Both the position numbers and the translations under genes were made by a program. A DNA stretch of 64,000 bases. It comes from Paracidovorax citrulli. Its GTDB lineage: Bacteria; Pseudomonadota; Gammaproteobacteria; Burkholderiales; Burkholderiaceae_C. Under the pieces are notes generated by a model. That model did no database searches. It was not told the origin of the DNA and worked only from the letters and a program-made list of their open reading frames with translations. This document shows, piece by piece, positions 48,458-56,677 of this stretch. The DNA is taken from NCBI RefSeq assembly GCF_900100305.1, contig NZ_FNEY01000021.1, positions 24,206 to 88,205 on the forward strand, given 5' to 3'. Position 1 is the stretch's first letter; every line of letters begins with the position of its first letter.

Positions 48458-49630
48458 ATGGGCACGCCGCGCAGGAAAGGGGGCGCAGGCCAGGGCGAGC
48501 CTTCGCGGCGTTCGGCGCTGCGCACGCTGGCCGGTATCGGCCTCGCCGTGCCGTTGTCCGGCGCCTGGAGCGGCGCGGGCGCATCGGGCATGCCCCTGCG
48601 TCTCGCGGCCGCCTGGCAGCAGGGGGATGGCGGCTACCGCATCGGCCTGCTGGAGGCGCAGCCCGGGTCCGGCACCGCACTGCGCGCGCTGCACGCGCTG
48701 GAGATCCCCACGCGCGCGCACGGCCTGTGCCCGCTGCCCGACGGCAGCATCGTGGCAGCATCGCGCCGCCCGGGCGACTGGCTGCTGCGCTGGTGGCCGG
48801 GCACGGCGCGCGAACCCGTCTGGCAGTGGTCCGACGGCCAGCGCTCGTTCAACGGCCACGTGATCGCGTCACCGGACGCGCGCCTGCTGCTCTCCACCGA
48901 AACCGAGGCGGAGACGGGGCGCAGCCTCGTCGTGCTGCGCGACGCCGCCAGCCTGGAAATGCGCGCGGAGTGGTCCACCCAGGGCATCGATGCGCATGAA
49001 CTGATCTGGGACCGGCGCGCACCGGTGGACGGCACGCCGACCCTGATCGTGGCCAATGGCGGCGTGCCGACGGCCCCCGAGACCGGTCGCGTGAAGCGGG
49101 CGCTGGACACCATGGATTCGTCCATCGTGCGCCTGCACGGAGGCACGGGCGAAACCCTGGGGCAATGGCGCCTGCAGGACCGCCGCCTGAGCCTGCGCCA
49201 CCTCGCCTGGAACCCCGGCGCGGACGTGCTCGGCATCGCGCTGCAGGCCGAACACGACGGGATGGACGCGCGCGCCGCCGCACCCGTGCTTGCGCTCTTC
49301 GACGGCAAGGTGCTGCGGACCGCCGACCCGGCGCCGCAGGTGCTGCCCGGTGGCCTGCGGGGGTACGGAGGCAGCATCGCCGGATGGGCGGAAGGCTGGA
49401 CCGTGAGCTGCCCCCGCGCGCAGGGCATCGCCGCCTTCGACGCCCGCGGTGGATGGCGACGACTCATCCCGCTGCCCGAGGCCTGCGCGCTGGCGGTGCG
49501 GGGTTCCGGTCTGTGGGCTGCCGGGGTGGAACATACGCTGGAGAACGCCCAGGGCACGGCGCCGCTCCACCACCCCCACGGCCCCTCGCTCGCGGATGCG
49601 CGGGTGGACAACCACTGGTACCCCGCGTGA
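48458..49630 (+). CDS. DUF1513 beta-propeller-like exported protein
   Basis: 390 residues from ATG 48458, with GGGGA just upstream; an ATG at 48437 would overlap the previous gene by 17 bases. A twin-arginine-like signal (EPSRRSALRTLAGIGLAVPL) is followed by repeats typical of DUF1513: RAHGLCPLPDGSIVAASRRPG, FNGHVIASPDARLLLSTE, and DAHELIWDRRAPVDGTPTLIVANGG. DUF1513 is the fixed fourth member of Fur-controlled imelysin operons. Role unknown, possibly a scaffold for the periplasmic complex. Confidence 0.89.
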   Translation: MGTPRRKGGAGQGEPSRRSALRTLAGIGLAVPLSGAWSGAGASGMPLRLAAAWQQGDGGYRIGLLEAQPGSGTALRALHALEIPTRAHGLCPLPDGSIVAASRRPGDWLLRWWPGTAREPVWQWSDGQRSFNGHVIASPDARLLLSTETEAETGRSLVVLRDAASLEMRAEWSTQGIDAHELIWDRRAPVDGTPTLIVANGGVPTAPETGRVKRALDTMDSSIVRLHGGTGETLGQWRLQDRRLSLRHLAWNPGADVLGIALQAEHDGMDARAAAPVLALFDGKVLRTADPAPQVLPGGLRGYGGSIAGWAEGWTVSCPRAQGIAAFDARGGWRRLIPLPEACALAVRGSGLWAAGVEHTLENAQGTAPLHHPHGPSLADARVDNHWYPA

Positions 49631-49709
49631 TCCATAAATTACGGTAGAGCTACATCCGGAGACAATCACACGGAAAGTTATACAAGGCATTACAACGACA
49701 CGCTTTTTC

Positions 49710-49725
49710 GTAAGGTTTTACTTAC
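49710..49725. promoter_or_regulatory. Inverted repeat upstream of the collagen-like gene
   Basis: GTAAG-GTTTTA-CTTAC is a perfect 5-base-pair inverted repeat in an AT-rich 121-base gap, 27 bases before the ATG of the collagen-like gene. Its place near the expected promoter makes it a possible regulator site; no matching -10/-35 pair was assigned. Confidence 0.4.
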
Positions 49726-49751
49726 ACTCCGGCAATTCTGCGAGGTCGCCG

Positions 49752-50570
49752 ATGCCTTTCTTTCCACCCCACCGCATCCGTTTCGCCGCGCTCTGCTGGG
49801 CGGGCGCATTGCATTGCCATGCCGTGCTGGCCGCGGACATCCTGCTGGCGCCTCCGCCGAACGGCGGCTTCTCGGTGACCAGCAGCGACAAGACGCAGAT
49901 CCGGCTGCGCGTGGACGAGGCCTCGGGCACCGTCACGCTGCCCGGGCTGGCCTCGGTGCCACAGCAGGGCACGCCCGTCTGCCATGGTCCGGGCGGGGTG
50001 CTCGGCGATTGCAGCGCAGGAGTGGTCGGGGCCACCGGGGCGACCGGTGCCACGGGCGCGGCCGGCCCGGCAGGAGCGACCGGTCCGACGGGCAGCGCGG
50101 GCCCCACGGGGGCGACAGGTGCTCCGGGCCCCACGGGCGCATCCGGGGCCACCGGAGCCGTCGGCCCTGCCGGGGCGACCGGACCTGCCGGCCCCGCAGG
50201 CCCGGCCGGGCCCACCGGTGCGACGGGAGCGACAGGCGCCCAGGGCAGCGTCGGTCCTGCCGGCCCCACGGGCGCGACCGGCTCCGTGAGCACGGCCGTC
50301 GCGATCCGGGCATTCACGCTGCCCAACGTGGGCAGCGACATCTGCGCAGTCGTGTCCTGCTGCAATCCCGGCGAGAAAGTTCTGGGCGGCGGGCACGCCG
50401 CGAACACCGGCAGGGACTCGCCCGAAGATGCGGCGGTCTATGTCGGCGAAAGCCGCCCGGTCGATAACTGCGGAGGCACCGCAGGTACTCTCGGCTGGTC
50501 GGTGAAGATACTCAACTCGTACCGCGCCAACCTGCAGAGCTGCTCCGCCTACGCCATTTGCTCGCAGTAG
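49752..50570 (+). CDS. Secreted collagen-like protein with Cys-rich C-terminal domain
   Basis: 272 residues. Signal peptide to about 28 ([18 protein letters not shown]), a beta-type N-domain (29-89), then 30 uninterrupted Gly-X-Y triplets at about 90-179 (GAT, GPT, GPA dominate), and a C-domain (180-272) with six cysteines (198, 203, 204, 240, 264, 270). The repeats should form a trimeric collagen-like stalk of about 25 nm, with the C-domain as trimeriser or head. Proline is nearly always at X; threonine is common at Y, as in glycosylated Bacillus exosporium collagens. No cell-wall anchor is visible. It begins a five-gene same-strand run. Confidence 0.88.
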   Translation: MPFFPPHRIRFAALCWAGALHCHAVLAADILLAPPPNGGFSVTSSDKTQIRLRVDEASGTVTLPGLASVPQQGTPVCHGPGGVLGDCSAGVVGATGATGATGAAGPAGATGPTGSAGPTGATGAPGPTGASGATGAVGPAGATGPAGPAGPAGPTGATGATGAQGSVGPAGPTGATGSVSTAVAIRAFTLPNVGSDICAVVSCCNPGEKVLGGGHAANTGRDSPEDAAVYVGESRPVDNCGGTAGTLGWSVKILNSYRANLQSCSAYAICSQ

Positions 50571-50593
50571 CGCCAAGCCCTCCGGTTGCCGCG

Positions 50594-51448
50594 ATGACCG
50601 AGACCACGCACACCTCCCGGGCCCGGCACGGCGGTGCCACGGCGGAGTTTCCGCATGCACGGCGCGTTGCCTGCGGTATCGACATGACCGCCGCGCTGGC
50701 GGAGATCGATGCGCTGCCGGACGCCCAGTGGGGCCCGCACTTCAACCGTGCCAGGCACGACGGCGGCTGGCACGTGGCCGCCCTGCGCAGCGCGCCCCGC
50801 TCGCCCCTGGCCAGCGCACCCGGGGAGTTCTCCGCCGACCTCTACCAGGACGGTGCCGCGATGGCGCAGTGCCCGTCCGTGCGCTCGCTGGTGGCCGCCA
50901 TCGCGGGCGACGCGCCCCTGAAATCGGTGCGGGTGCTGCGGCTGGCCCCGGGGGGAACCATCCTCGAACATACCGACGCGGGCGTCGGCCTGCGGCACGG
51001 CGAGGTCCGCCTGCACCTGCCGCTGCGCACGCACGACGAGGTGTTCTTCCATGTGGGTGGCGAGCGCGTGCCCATGCGCGCCGGGGAATGGTGGTACGCC
51101 GATTTTTCCCTGCCCCACCGCGTAACCAACCGGGGAGCCCGCGAGCGCCTGCACCTCGTGGCCGATTGCGCGGCCACGCCCGCGCTGCGCGAGGCCATCG
51201 CCGCGGGAGACCCGGGCACGCCACTGCCCGAAGCGCACGATCCGCAGTGGCAGTTCACGCAGTTCCGCCAGCAGGTCTTCGGGGATCCGGCGCTGCAGGA
51301 ACGCCTGATCGGCATCCGCTCGCGCGAGGATTTCGCGCAGGCCTGCGTGCGACAGGGCCGGGCCCTGGGCCGGGACTTCACCGAGGCGGAAGTGCTGTCC
51401 GCCATGGCCTGCGGACGCGATGCATGGATGCGGCAATGGATCGTCTGA
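50594..51448 (+). CDS. Aspartyl/asparaginyl beta-hydroxylase-type dioxygenase with Nif11-like C-terminus
   Basis: 284 residues from ATG 50594, 23 bases after the collagen-like gene. Residues about 110-190 form the Asp_Arg_Hydrox jelly-roll: iron ligands in ILEHTDAG (HxD, 126/128) and LPHRVTNRG (His 175), and Arg in RERLHL (185) for 2-oxoglutarate. Enzymes of this family hydroxylate Asp/Asn side chains, and some relatives hydroxylate free proline. Residues about 222-275 (FRQQVFGDPALQERL, DFAQACVRQGRALGRDFT) resemble the Nif11 fold, best known as a leader for peptide-modifying enzymes. This fusion is unusual. No signal peptide, so it acts in the cytoplasm before export of any substrate. Confidence 0.82.
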   Translation: MTETTHTSRARHGGATAEFPHARRVACGIDMTAALAEIDALPDAQWGPHFNRARHDGGWHVAALRSAPRSPLASAPGEFSADLYQDGAAMAQCPSVRSLVAAIAGDAPLKSVRVLRLAPGGTILEHTDAGVGLRHGEVRLHLPLRTHDEVFFHVGGERVPMRAGEWWYADFSLPHRVTNRGARERLHLVADCAATPALREAIAAGDPGTPLPEAHDPQWQFTQFRQQVFGDPALQERLIGIRSREDFAQACVRQGRALGRDFTEAEVLSAMACGRDAWMRQWIV

Positions 51449-52485
51449 ATTTCGAGGGCTGGTCGCCCATCCGCATCTACCGGGAACCGGGCGGCGCAGT
51501 GCTCGTCGATTGGATGCGCGCGTCGCCCGAAGTCACGCGCAGGCCTTTCTTCGCCGATGGCGTGCAGAGCGCGATGCAGTGGCCGTTCCACCAGGCATTC
51601 CGCCGGCAGACGCCCCTGGCCGACCTGATCGGCTGGGCGCAGGCGTCGCCGGGGCTGCAGCCGTCGGGCATCGTCTTCCACGTCTCGCGCTGCGGCTCCA
51701 CCCTCGTCACCCAGGCCTTCGCAGCGCTCGATGACCACGTGGCCCTGTCGGAGCCGCCGCCGCTGGACGATCTGCTGCGCGCGGAACACCGGCTGCCGGG
51801 CCTGGACCCGGCCCAGGCACTCCGGGCCGCCCGGGCCTTCGCGAGCGCGTGGGCCCGGCCATCGCCACCCGGCCGGCGCGGCCACCTCGTCATCAAGTGC
51901 GACTGCTGGGCCACGGCCCTCGCCGGCCGCATCGCCGAGGCATGGCCCGATACGCCCTGGCTCTTCCTGTACCGCGATCCGCTGGAGGTGCTGGTGTCGC
52001 AGATGCAGCAGCGTGCGGCCTACCTGATCCCCGGTGGACCGCTCGGCGTCAACCCCGCGGCCATCCCCTTCGATGAAGCGCTGCGCATCGGCCCCGAGGC
52101 GTATTGTGCACGCAGCCTGGGCAGCATCTATGCCGCGCTGGTCCGGGAATTCCGGCCGGAACGCACCCTGCTGCTCGACTACCGGCAGCTGCCCGCGGCG
52201 ATCCCCGAAACCATCGCGCCGCATTTCGGCATGCAGCCCGGCGCGCAGGCCATCGAACGCATGCAGGCCACCTTCGGCGTGCATGCGAAGAATCCCTCAC
52301 ATCCCTTCACGCCCGACGCCAGGCGCAAACACCGCGAAGCACCGCAGCGGCTGCGCGAGCTGGCCCAGGAATGGATCGCCCCGCACCACGATGCCCTGGA
52401 ACGGCTGCGTGCCCGGCAGGACCGCGGCGCCGCGGCGAACAGCGTCGAGGCCGGCGCGCGTGCCGAAGGAGCGACACTCCCATGA
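51436..52485 (+). CDS. PAPS-dependent sulfotransferase-like protein
   Basis: 349 residues from ATG 51436 (ATG 51424 also possible); overlaps the hydroxylase gene by 13 bases, indicating coupling. The 5'-phosphosulfate-binding loop is HVSRCGSTLVTQAF (about 82-95) and the 3'-phosphate site LFLYRDPLEVLVSQM (about 176-190), the two hallmarks of sulfotransferases. It lacks a signal peptide, so it is cytoplasmic. The acceptor is unknown; a hydroxylated side chain made by the gene just upstream is an attractive but unproven acceptor. Confidence 0.83.
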   Translation: MDRLNFEGWSPIRIYREPGGAVLVDWMRASPEVTRRPFFADGVQSAMQWPFHQAFRRQTPLADLIGWAQASPGLQPSGIVFHVSRCGSTLVTQAFAALDDHVALSEPPPLDDLLRAEHRLPGLDPAQALRAARAFASAWARPSPPGRRGHLVIKCDCWATALAGRIAEAWPDTPWLFLYRDPLEVLVSQMQQRAAYLIPGGPLGVNPAAIPFDEALRIGPEAYCARSLGSIYAALVREFRPERTLLLDYRQLPAAIPETIAPHFGMQPGAQAIERMQATFGVHAKNPSHPFTPDARRKHREAPQRLRELAQEWIAPHHDALERLRARQDRGAAANSVEAGARAEGATLP

Positions 52486-53567
52486 CCCTTGCGACCCCCA
52501 CCCTCGCGCGGCTCGGCCGCCGCGGCTTCCTCGGGGCCTCGGCCTCCACGGCCGCAGCCGCCGCCACGGCAAGCGCACCGGCAGTTGTCCTGGCGGCCGC
52601 CTCCGCGGGAACCGTCGGGCCATCCGCCTCCGCGGCGCAACGCACGGTCGGCGTGCTGCTGCCGGAATCGTCCCGCTACCCCACGCTGCCCGCAGAATTC
52701 CTCGCGGGCCTGAAAGCCGGGGCCGCGGCGTCCGGCCTGCCTTCTCCGCGCTGGCTGCCCCTGCCCTACGGGCGCAGCGTGCGTTCGGCGCTGCGGCAGG
52801 CGCGCGCCACCGTGGAAACCGGCACCGTGGACGCCCTGGCGGGATGGCTGCCCATGGAAACCGCCATGGAACTCTCGCCGCTGTTGCAGCAGCACCGCGT
52901 GCCCTTCCTCGCGAGCGACACGGGCGCCGACCGGCTTCCCGGCCATCTTGCTGCACGCTCGCCCTGGCTCGTTCCGCACACCCTTGCGCTGTGGCAGTCC
53001 TGCGCCTTCCTGGGGCAGGAGGCGCCACGCCGCTGGGGCACCCGTGCGGTGCTCTGCATGGGCCTGCTCGAAAGCGGATACGACTTTCCGCACGAGTTCC
53101 GCGCGGCGTTCGAAGCCGCGGGGGGCACGGTGGCCGCCACCCATGTCTCGGGCCTGCCGGACGGCCGGCCCGAATTCGACGGGCTGCGGGCCGTGCTGAA
53201 GGGAACGTCCGCCGATTTCGTGGTGGCGTTGTACTCGGGCCGGCAGGCGGAGCGCTTCCGCGAGGCATGGCAGCGCCTCGGCATGGACCGCCAGCGGCCC
53301 CTGGTGGGCAGCCCGGTCGCGCTCGAAAGCCCCCTGTCCGCATCGTCCCCGGCGGCGGCCCTGCGGTTGGGAACCGAAGCCGGGGAGCGTTTCGCAAAAT
53401 GGCAGGCTTCGGCTCTCTCCGGGCCTCTGGCCGCGGTGGCCAGGCTGCACGCCGGCCCTGCGCAAGGTCCGCAGAAAAACGCCTTGCCGGGCTCGCCCGA
53501 ACTGGCGCTTTCAAACCTACGCCCGCGCCTGCGCAGCGGCTGGACCAACCCTTACCTCGTGACCTGA
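52482..53567 (+). CDS. Periplasmic ligand-binding protein (type 1, ABC leucine-binding-like)
   Basis: 361 residues; ATG 52482 overlaps the sulfotransferase stop (ATGA). A twin-arginine-like signal (LGRRGFLGASASTAAAAA) is followed by a type-1 periplasmic-binding fold: RTVGVLLPESSRYPTLPAEFLAGLKAGA, RVPFLASDTGADRLP, and GTSADFVVALYSGRQAERFREAW. It probably senses or binds a small ligand outside the membrane. No transporter genes are near. Being translationally coupled to the sulfotransferase gene, it belongs to the same cassette. Confidence 0.8.
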   Translation: MTLATPTLARLGRRGFLGASASTAAAAATASAPAVVLAAASAGTVGPSASAAQRTVGVLLPESSRYPTLPAEFLAGLKAGAAASGLPSPRWLPLPYGRSVRSALRQARATVETGTVDALAGWLPMETAMELSPLLQQHRVPFLASDTGADRLPGHLAARSPWLVPHTLALWQSCAFLGQEAPRRWGTRAVLCMGLLESGYDFPHEFRAAFEAAGGTVAATHVSGLPDGRPEFDGLRAVLKGTSADFVVALYSGRQAERFREAWQRLGMDRQRPLVGSPVALESPLSASSPAAALRLGTEAGERFAKWQASALSGPLAAVARLHAGPAQGPQKNALPGSPELALSNLRPRLRSGWTNPYLVT

Positions 53568-53582
53568 CGAAAGACACAAGCC

Positions 53583-54113
53583 ATGGCAACCGAACCATAT
53601 CTCGGCGAAATCAGCATGTTTGCCGGCAATTTCCCCCCCAAGGGCTGGGCGTTCTGCCAGGGGCAGATCCTGCCCATCGCACAGAACAGCGCGCTTTTTG
53701 CACTGCTGGGCACTACCTACGGCGGCAACGGCCAGACGACCTTCGCGCTGCCCGACCTGCGCGGGCGCGTCCCGCTGGGCCAGGGGCAGGGACCGGGACT
53801 GCAGCCCTATAGCCAGGGTCAGGTCGGTGGACAGGAGACGGTGACACTGCAGGGCAATCAAATGCCCATGCACACCCACACGACATCCGTCTCCGTGAGC
53901 AGCAACGCCGGCAACTCCGCGGCACCCAACGGCCGCTACCTGGCTGCTTCCGACCAGCGCAATGACCAGTACACCGACCAGAGCGGCAATGGCAGCCTGG
54001 CCGGCGTCACGACCGGCTTCGCGGGGAACAGCCTGCCCCACGAGAACATGCAGCCCTACCTCTGCATCAACTTCATCATCGCCCTGGAAGGCGTTTACCC
54101 GTCACGCAACTGA
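53583..54113 (+). CDS. Tail-collar domain protein (microcystin-dependent-protein type)
   Basis: 176 residues, no signal peptide. PYLGEISMFAGNFPPKGWAFCQGQ, LLGTTYGGNGQTTFALPDLRGRVPLG, and the C-terminal MQPYLCINFIIALEGVYP are the complete phage tail-collar (Collar) fold, as in the Mdp proteins of non-phage gene clusters. A Ser/Thr/Asn-rich insert (MHTHTTSVSVSSNAG...) lies in the middle. No other phage genes surround it, so it is unlikely to be a prophage remnant. It is the last gene of the collagen-like cassette, 15 bases after the binding protein. Confidence 0.9.
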   Translation: MATEPYLGEISMFAGNFPPKGWAFCQGQILPIAQNSALFALLGTTYGGNGQTTFALPDLRGRVPLGQGQGPGLQPYSQGQVGGQETVTLQGNQMPMHTHTTSVSVSSNAGNSAAPNGRYLAASDQRNDQYTDQSGNGSLAGVTTGFAGNSLPHENMQPYLCINFIIALEGVYPSRN

Positions 54114-54150
54114 TCGGCCGGGCTTCGGGACCCGGCCGCCGCGCGGCGCG

Positions 54151-56607
54151 TCAGTCCACCACCGTCAGCTTGGCCACGGACAGCGCCAGCCACTTGGTGC
54201 CGTGCCGCGGGAAGTTCACCTGCGCGCGCGCATCGTCGCCCGAGCCTTCGAGCGACAGCACCTTGCCCTCGCCGAACTTGGTGTGGAACACCGCCAGCCC
54301 CACGCGCAGCCCATGCGCGGGCGGCGCCTTCTGCGCCGGCACGGGCGGGCTCGCGAAGGTCTCTGATTTGCCGCCCGACCCGAAGCCGCCCCACGGCGTC
54401 CCCGCACTCCCGCCCCGTCCGCCGGACTGCGGCGCGAAGCTGCCGAAGCCCTGCTGCTTGGGCGTGATCCATTTCAGCGCCGCCTCGGGCAGCTCGTCGA
54501 AGAAGCGACTCTTGATGTTGTAGCGCGTCTGCCCGTGCAGCAGCCGGGTCTGCGAATGGCTCAGGTAGAGCCGCTTGCGCGCGCGCGTGATCGCCACGTA
54601 CATCAGGCGGCGCTCCTCCTCCAGGCCGTCCCGGTCGCTCATGGAGTTCTCGTGCGGGAACAGGCCCTCCTCCATGCCGCCGATGAACACGGCATCGAAC
54701 TCCAGCCCCTTGGAGGCATGCACGGTCATGAGCTGCACGGCATCCTGCCCGGCCTGGGCCTGGTTGTCGCCGGCTTCCAGCGCGGCGTGCGTGAGGAAGG
54801 CGGCCAGGGGTGACAGCGTCTCGCCGGTGTCGGCATCCACGCCGCCCGGCAGCGGTTCATCCACCACGGGCAACGAGGGATCGATGCCCTGGCTCGCCGG
54901 GCTCTGGCGCAGGCTGGCGCCGTGTTCGTCCACCGGCAGCGCGACGGCGTCGCGGCCGAATCCTTCCTGCGTGACGAAGCTCTCGGCGGCATTGATCAGT
55001 TCGTCCAGGTTCTCCAGACGGTCCGCGCCTTCCTTTTCGGCACGGTAGTGCTCCACCAGTCCGCTCGATTCGAGCATCTGGCCGATGATGCCGCGCAGCG
55101 TCTGGCCCTGCGTCTGCTCGCGCATCACATCCACCATGGCGACGAAGGCGCCCAGGTTCGCCCCCGCCTTGCCGGGCACGGCGCTCACGGCATCGTGCAG
55201 CGAGCAGCCGGCCTGCCGTGCCGCGTCCTGCAGCACCTCGACCGTGCGCGCCCCGATGCCGCGCGGCGGGAAGTTCACCACGCGCATGAAGCTCGTGTCG
55301 TCGTGCGGGTTCTCCAGCAGGCGCAGGTAGGCCAGCGCATGCTTGATTTCCGCCCGCTCGAAAAAGCGCAGGCCGCCGTACACGCGGTAGGGCACCGCGG
55401 CATTGAACAGCGCCGACTCGATCACCCGGCTTTGCGCGTTGCTGCGGTAGAGCACGGCGATCTCGCGCCGCTCGAAGCCGTCATTGCGCGCGAGCTGGCG
55501 GATCTCGTCCACCATCCATTGCGCTTCCGCCAGGTCGGTGGGCGCTTCATAGACGCGCACCGGCTCGCCCGGCCCCTGCGTGGTGCGCAGGTTCTTGCCC
55601 AGGCGGCGGCTGTTGTGGCTGATGAGGGCGTTGGCCGAATCGAGGATGTTGCTGTAGCTGCGGTAGTTCTGCTCCAGCTTGATCTGGTGGCGCACGTCGA
55701 ACTCGCGCACGAAGTCCTGCATGTTGCCCACCCGCGCGCCGCGGAACGCGTAGATGCTCTGGTCGTCGTCGCCCACCGCCAGCACGCTGCCATGCGTGAC
55801 GAGGCGGCCGTCCACCACGTCGCCCGCGATCTGCTTGAGCCAGGCGTACTGCAGCTTGTTCGTGTCCTGGAACTCGTCCACCAGGATGTGCTGGAAGCGC
55901 CGCTGGTAGTGCGCGCGGATCGGATCGTTGTCGCGCAGCAGTTCGTAGCTGCGCAGCATCAGCTCGCCGAAGTCCACCACGCCCTCGCGCTGGCACTGCT
56001 CCTCGTACAGCTGGTAGAGCTCCACCTTCTTGCGCCCGTCCGCATCGCGCGCATCCACGTCGCCGGGCCGCAGGCCCTCTTCCTTGCAGCCGCTGATGAA
56101 GTAGGCCATCTGCTTCGGGGGAAAGCGCTCCTCGTCGATGTTGAACTGCTTGCACAGCCGCTTCACGGCCGAGAGCTGGTCCTGCGTGTCCAGGATCTGG
56201 AAGGTGGCGGGCAGCCCTGCCGACTTGTGGTGGGCGCGCAGCAGCCGGTTGCACAGGCCGTGGAAGGTACCGATCCACATGCCGCGCACGTTCACCGGCA
56301 GCATGGCCGAGAGGCGCGCGGTCATTTCCTTGGCGGCCTTGTTGGTGAAGGTGACGGCCAGGATGCTGCCGGGCGAGGCATAGCCGTTCTGCAGCAGCCA
56401 GGCGATGCGCGTGGTGAGCACGCGGGTCTTGCCGGAGCCCGCGCCGGCCAGGATCAGGGCGTGGCCCGCGGGCAGCGTGACGGCGGCAAGCTGCTCGTCG
56501 TTCAGGTTCTGCAGCAGGGGCGATGCGGCCGCCGACGGCGAGGCCGGGCCCGGCTCGGCAGCGCCGAAGGGCGCTGGCGCGCCGGAAAACAGGTCGTGTG
56601 GGAGCAT
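54151..56607 (-). CDS. uvrD: UvrD/Rep-family DNA helicase II
   Basis: 818 residues from the ATG for MLPHDLFSGAPAPFG (56607). Superfamily 1A helicase motifs: LNDEQLAAVTLPAG (Q-motif), AGAGSGKTR (Walker A), VDEFQDTN (Walker B), GDDDQSIYAFRGA, and TVHASKGLEFDAVFIGG. It unwinds 3'-5' in nucleotide-excision and mismatch repair. The C-terminal tail with VFHTKFGEGKVLSLEG is the UvrD/PcrA Tudor-like end that contacts RNA polymerase. Convergent with the tail-collar gene. Confidence 0.96.
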   Translation of the reverse strand: MLPHDLFSGAPAPFGAAEPGPASPSAAASPLLQNLNDEQLAAVTLPAGHALILAGAGSGKTRVLTTRIAWLLQNGYASPGSILAVTFTNKAAKEMTARLSAMLPVNVRGMWIGTFHGLCNRLLRAHHKSAGLPATFQILDTQDQLSAVKRLCKQFNIDEERFPPKQMAYFISGCKEEGLRPGDVDARDADGRKKVELYQLYEEQCQREGVVDFGELMLRSYELLRDNDPIRAHYQRRFQHILVDEFQDTNKLQYAWLKQIAGDVVDGRLVTHGSVLAVGDDDQSIYAFRGARVGNMQDFVREFDVRHQIKLEQNYRSYSNILDSANALISHNSRRLGKNLRTTQGPGEPVRVYEAPTDLAEAQWMVDEIRQLARNDGFERREIAVLYRSNAQSRVIESALFNAAVPYRVYGGLRFFERAEIKHALAYLRLLENPHDDTSFMRVVNFPPRGIGARTVEVLQDAARQAGCSLHDAVSAVPGKAGANLGAFVAMVDVMREQTQGQTLRGIIGQMLESSGLVEHYRAEKEGADRLENLDELINAAESFVTQEGFGRDAVALPVDEHGASLRQSPASQGIDPSLPVVDEPLPGGVDADTGETLSPLAAFLTHAALEAGDNQAQAGQDAVQLMTVHASKGLEFDAVFIGGMEEGLFPHENSMSDRDGLEEERRLMYVAITRARKRLYLSHSQTRLLHGQTRYNIKSRFFDELPEAALKWITPKQQGFGSFAPQSGGRGGSAGTPWGGFGSGGKSETFASPPVPAQKAPPAHGLRVGLAVFHTKFGEGKVLSLEGSGDDARAQVNFPRHGTKWLALSVAKLTVVD

Positions 56608-56677
56608 CCCGCCATTGTAGGAACCCGGCCGCCTCCGCCCGGCCGGCGGGGTCAAGCCCCCGGAATCTGTCCCGCCC

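Noticed and set aside
50019..50288. A tandem repeat or CRISPR-like array in the collagen-like gene
   Set aside because: The regular 9-base pattern is caused by Gly-X-Y coding triplets; no spacers of constant length are present.
53583..54113. Prophage remnant
   Set aside because: Only a single collar-type gene is present, with no integrase, capsid or tail genes around it.
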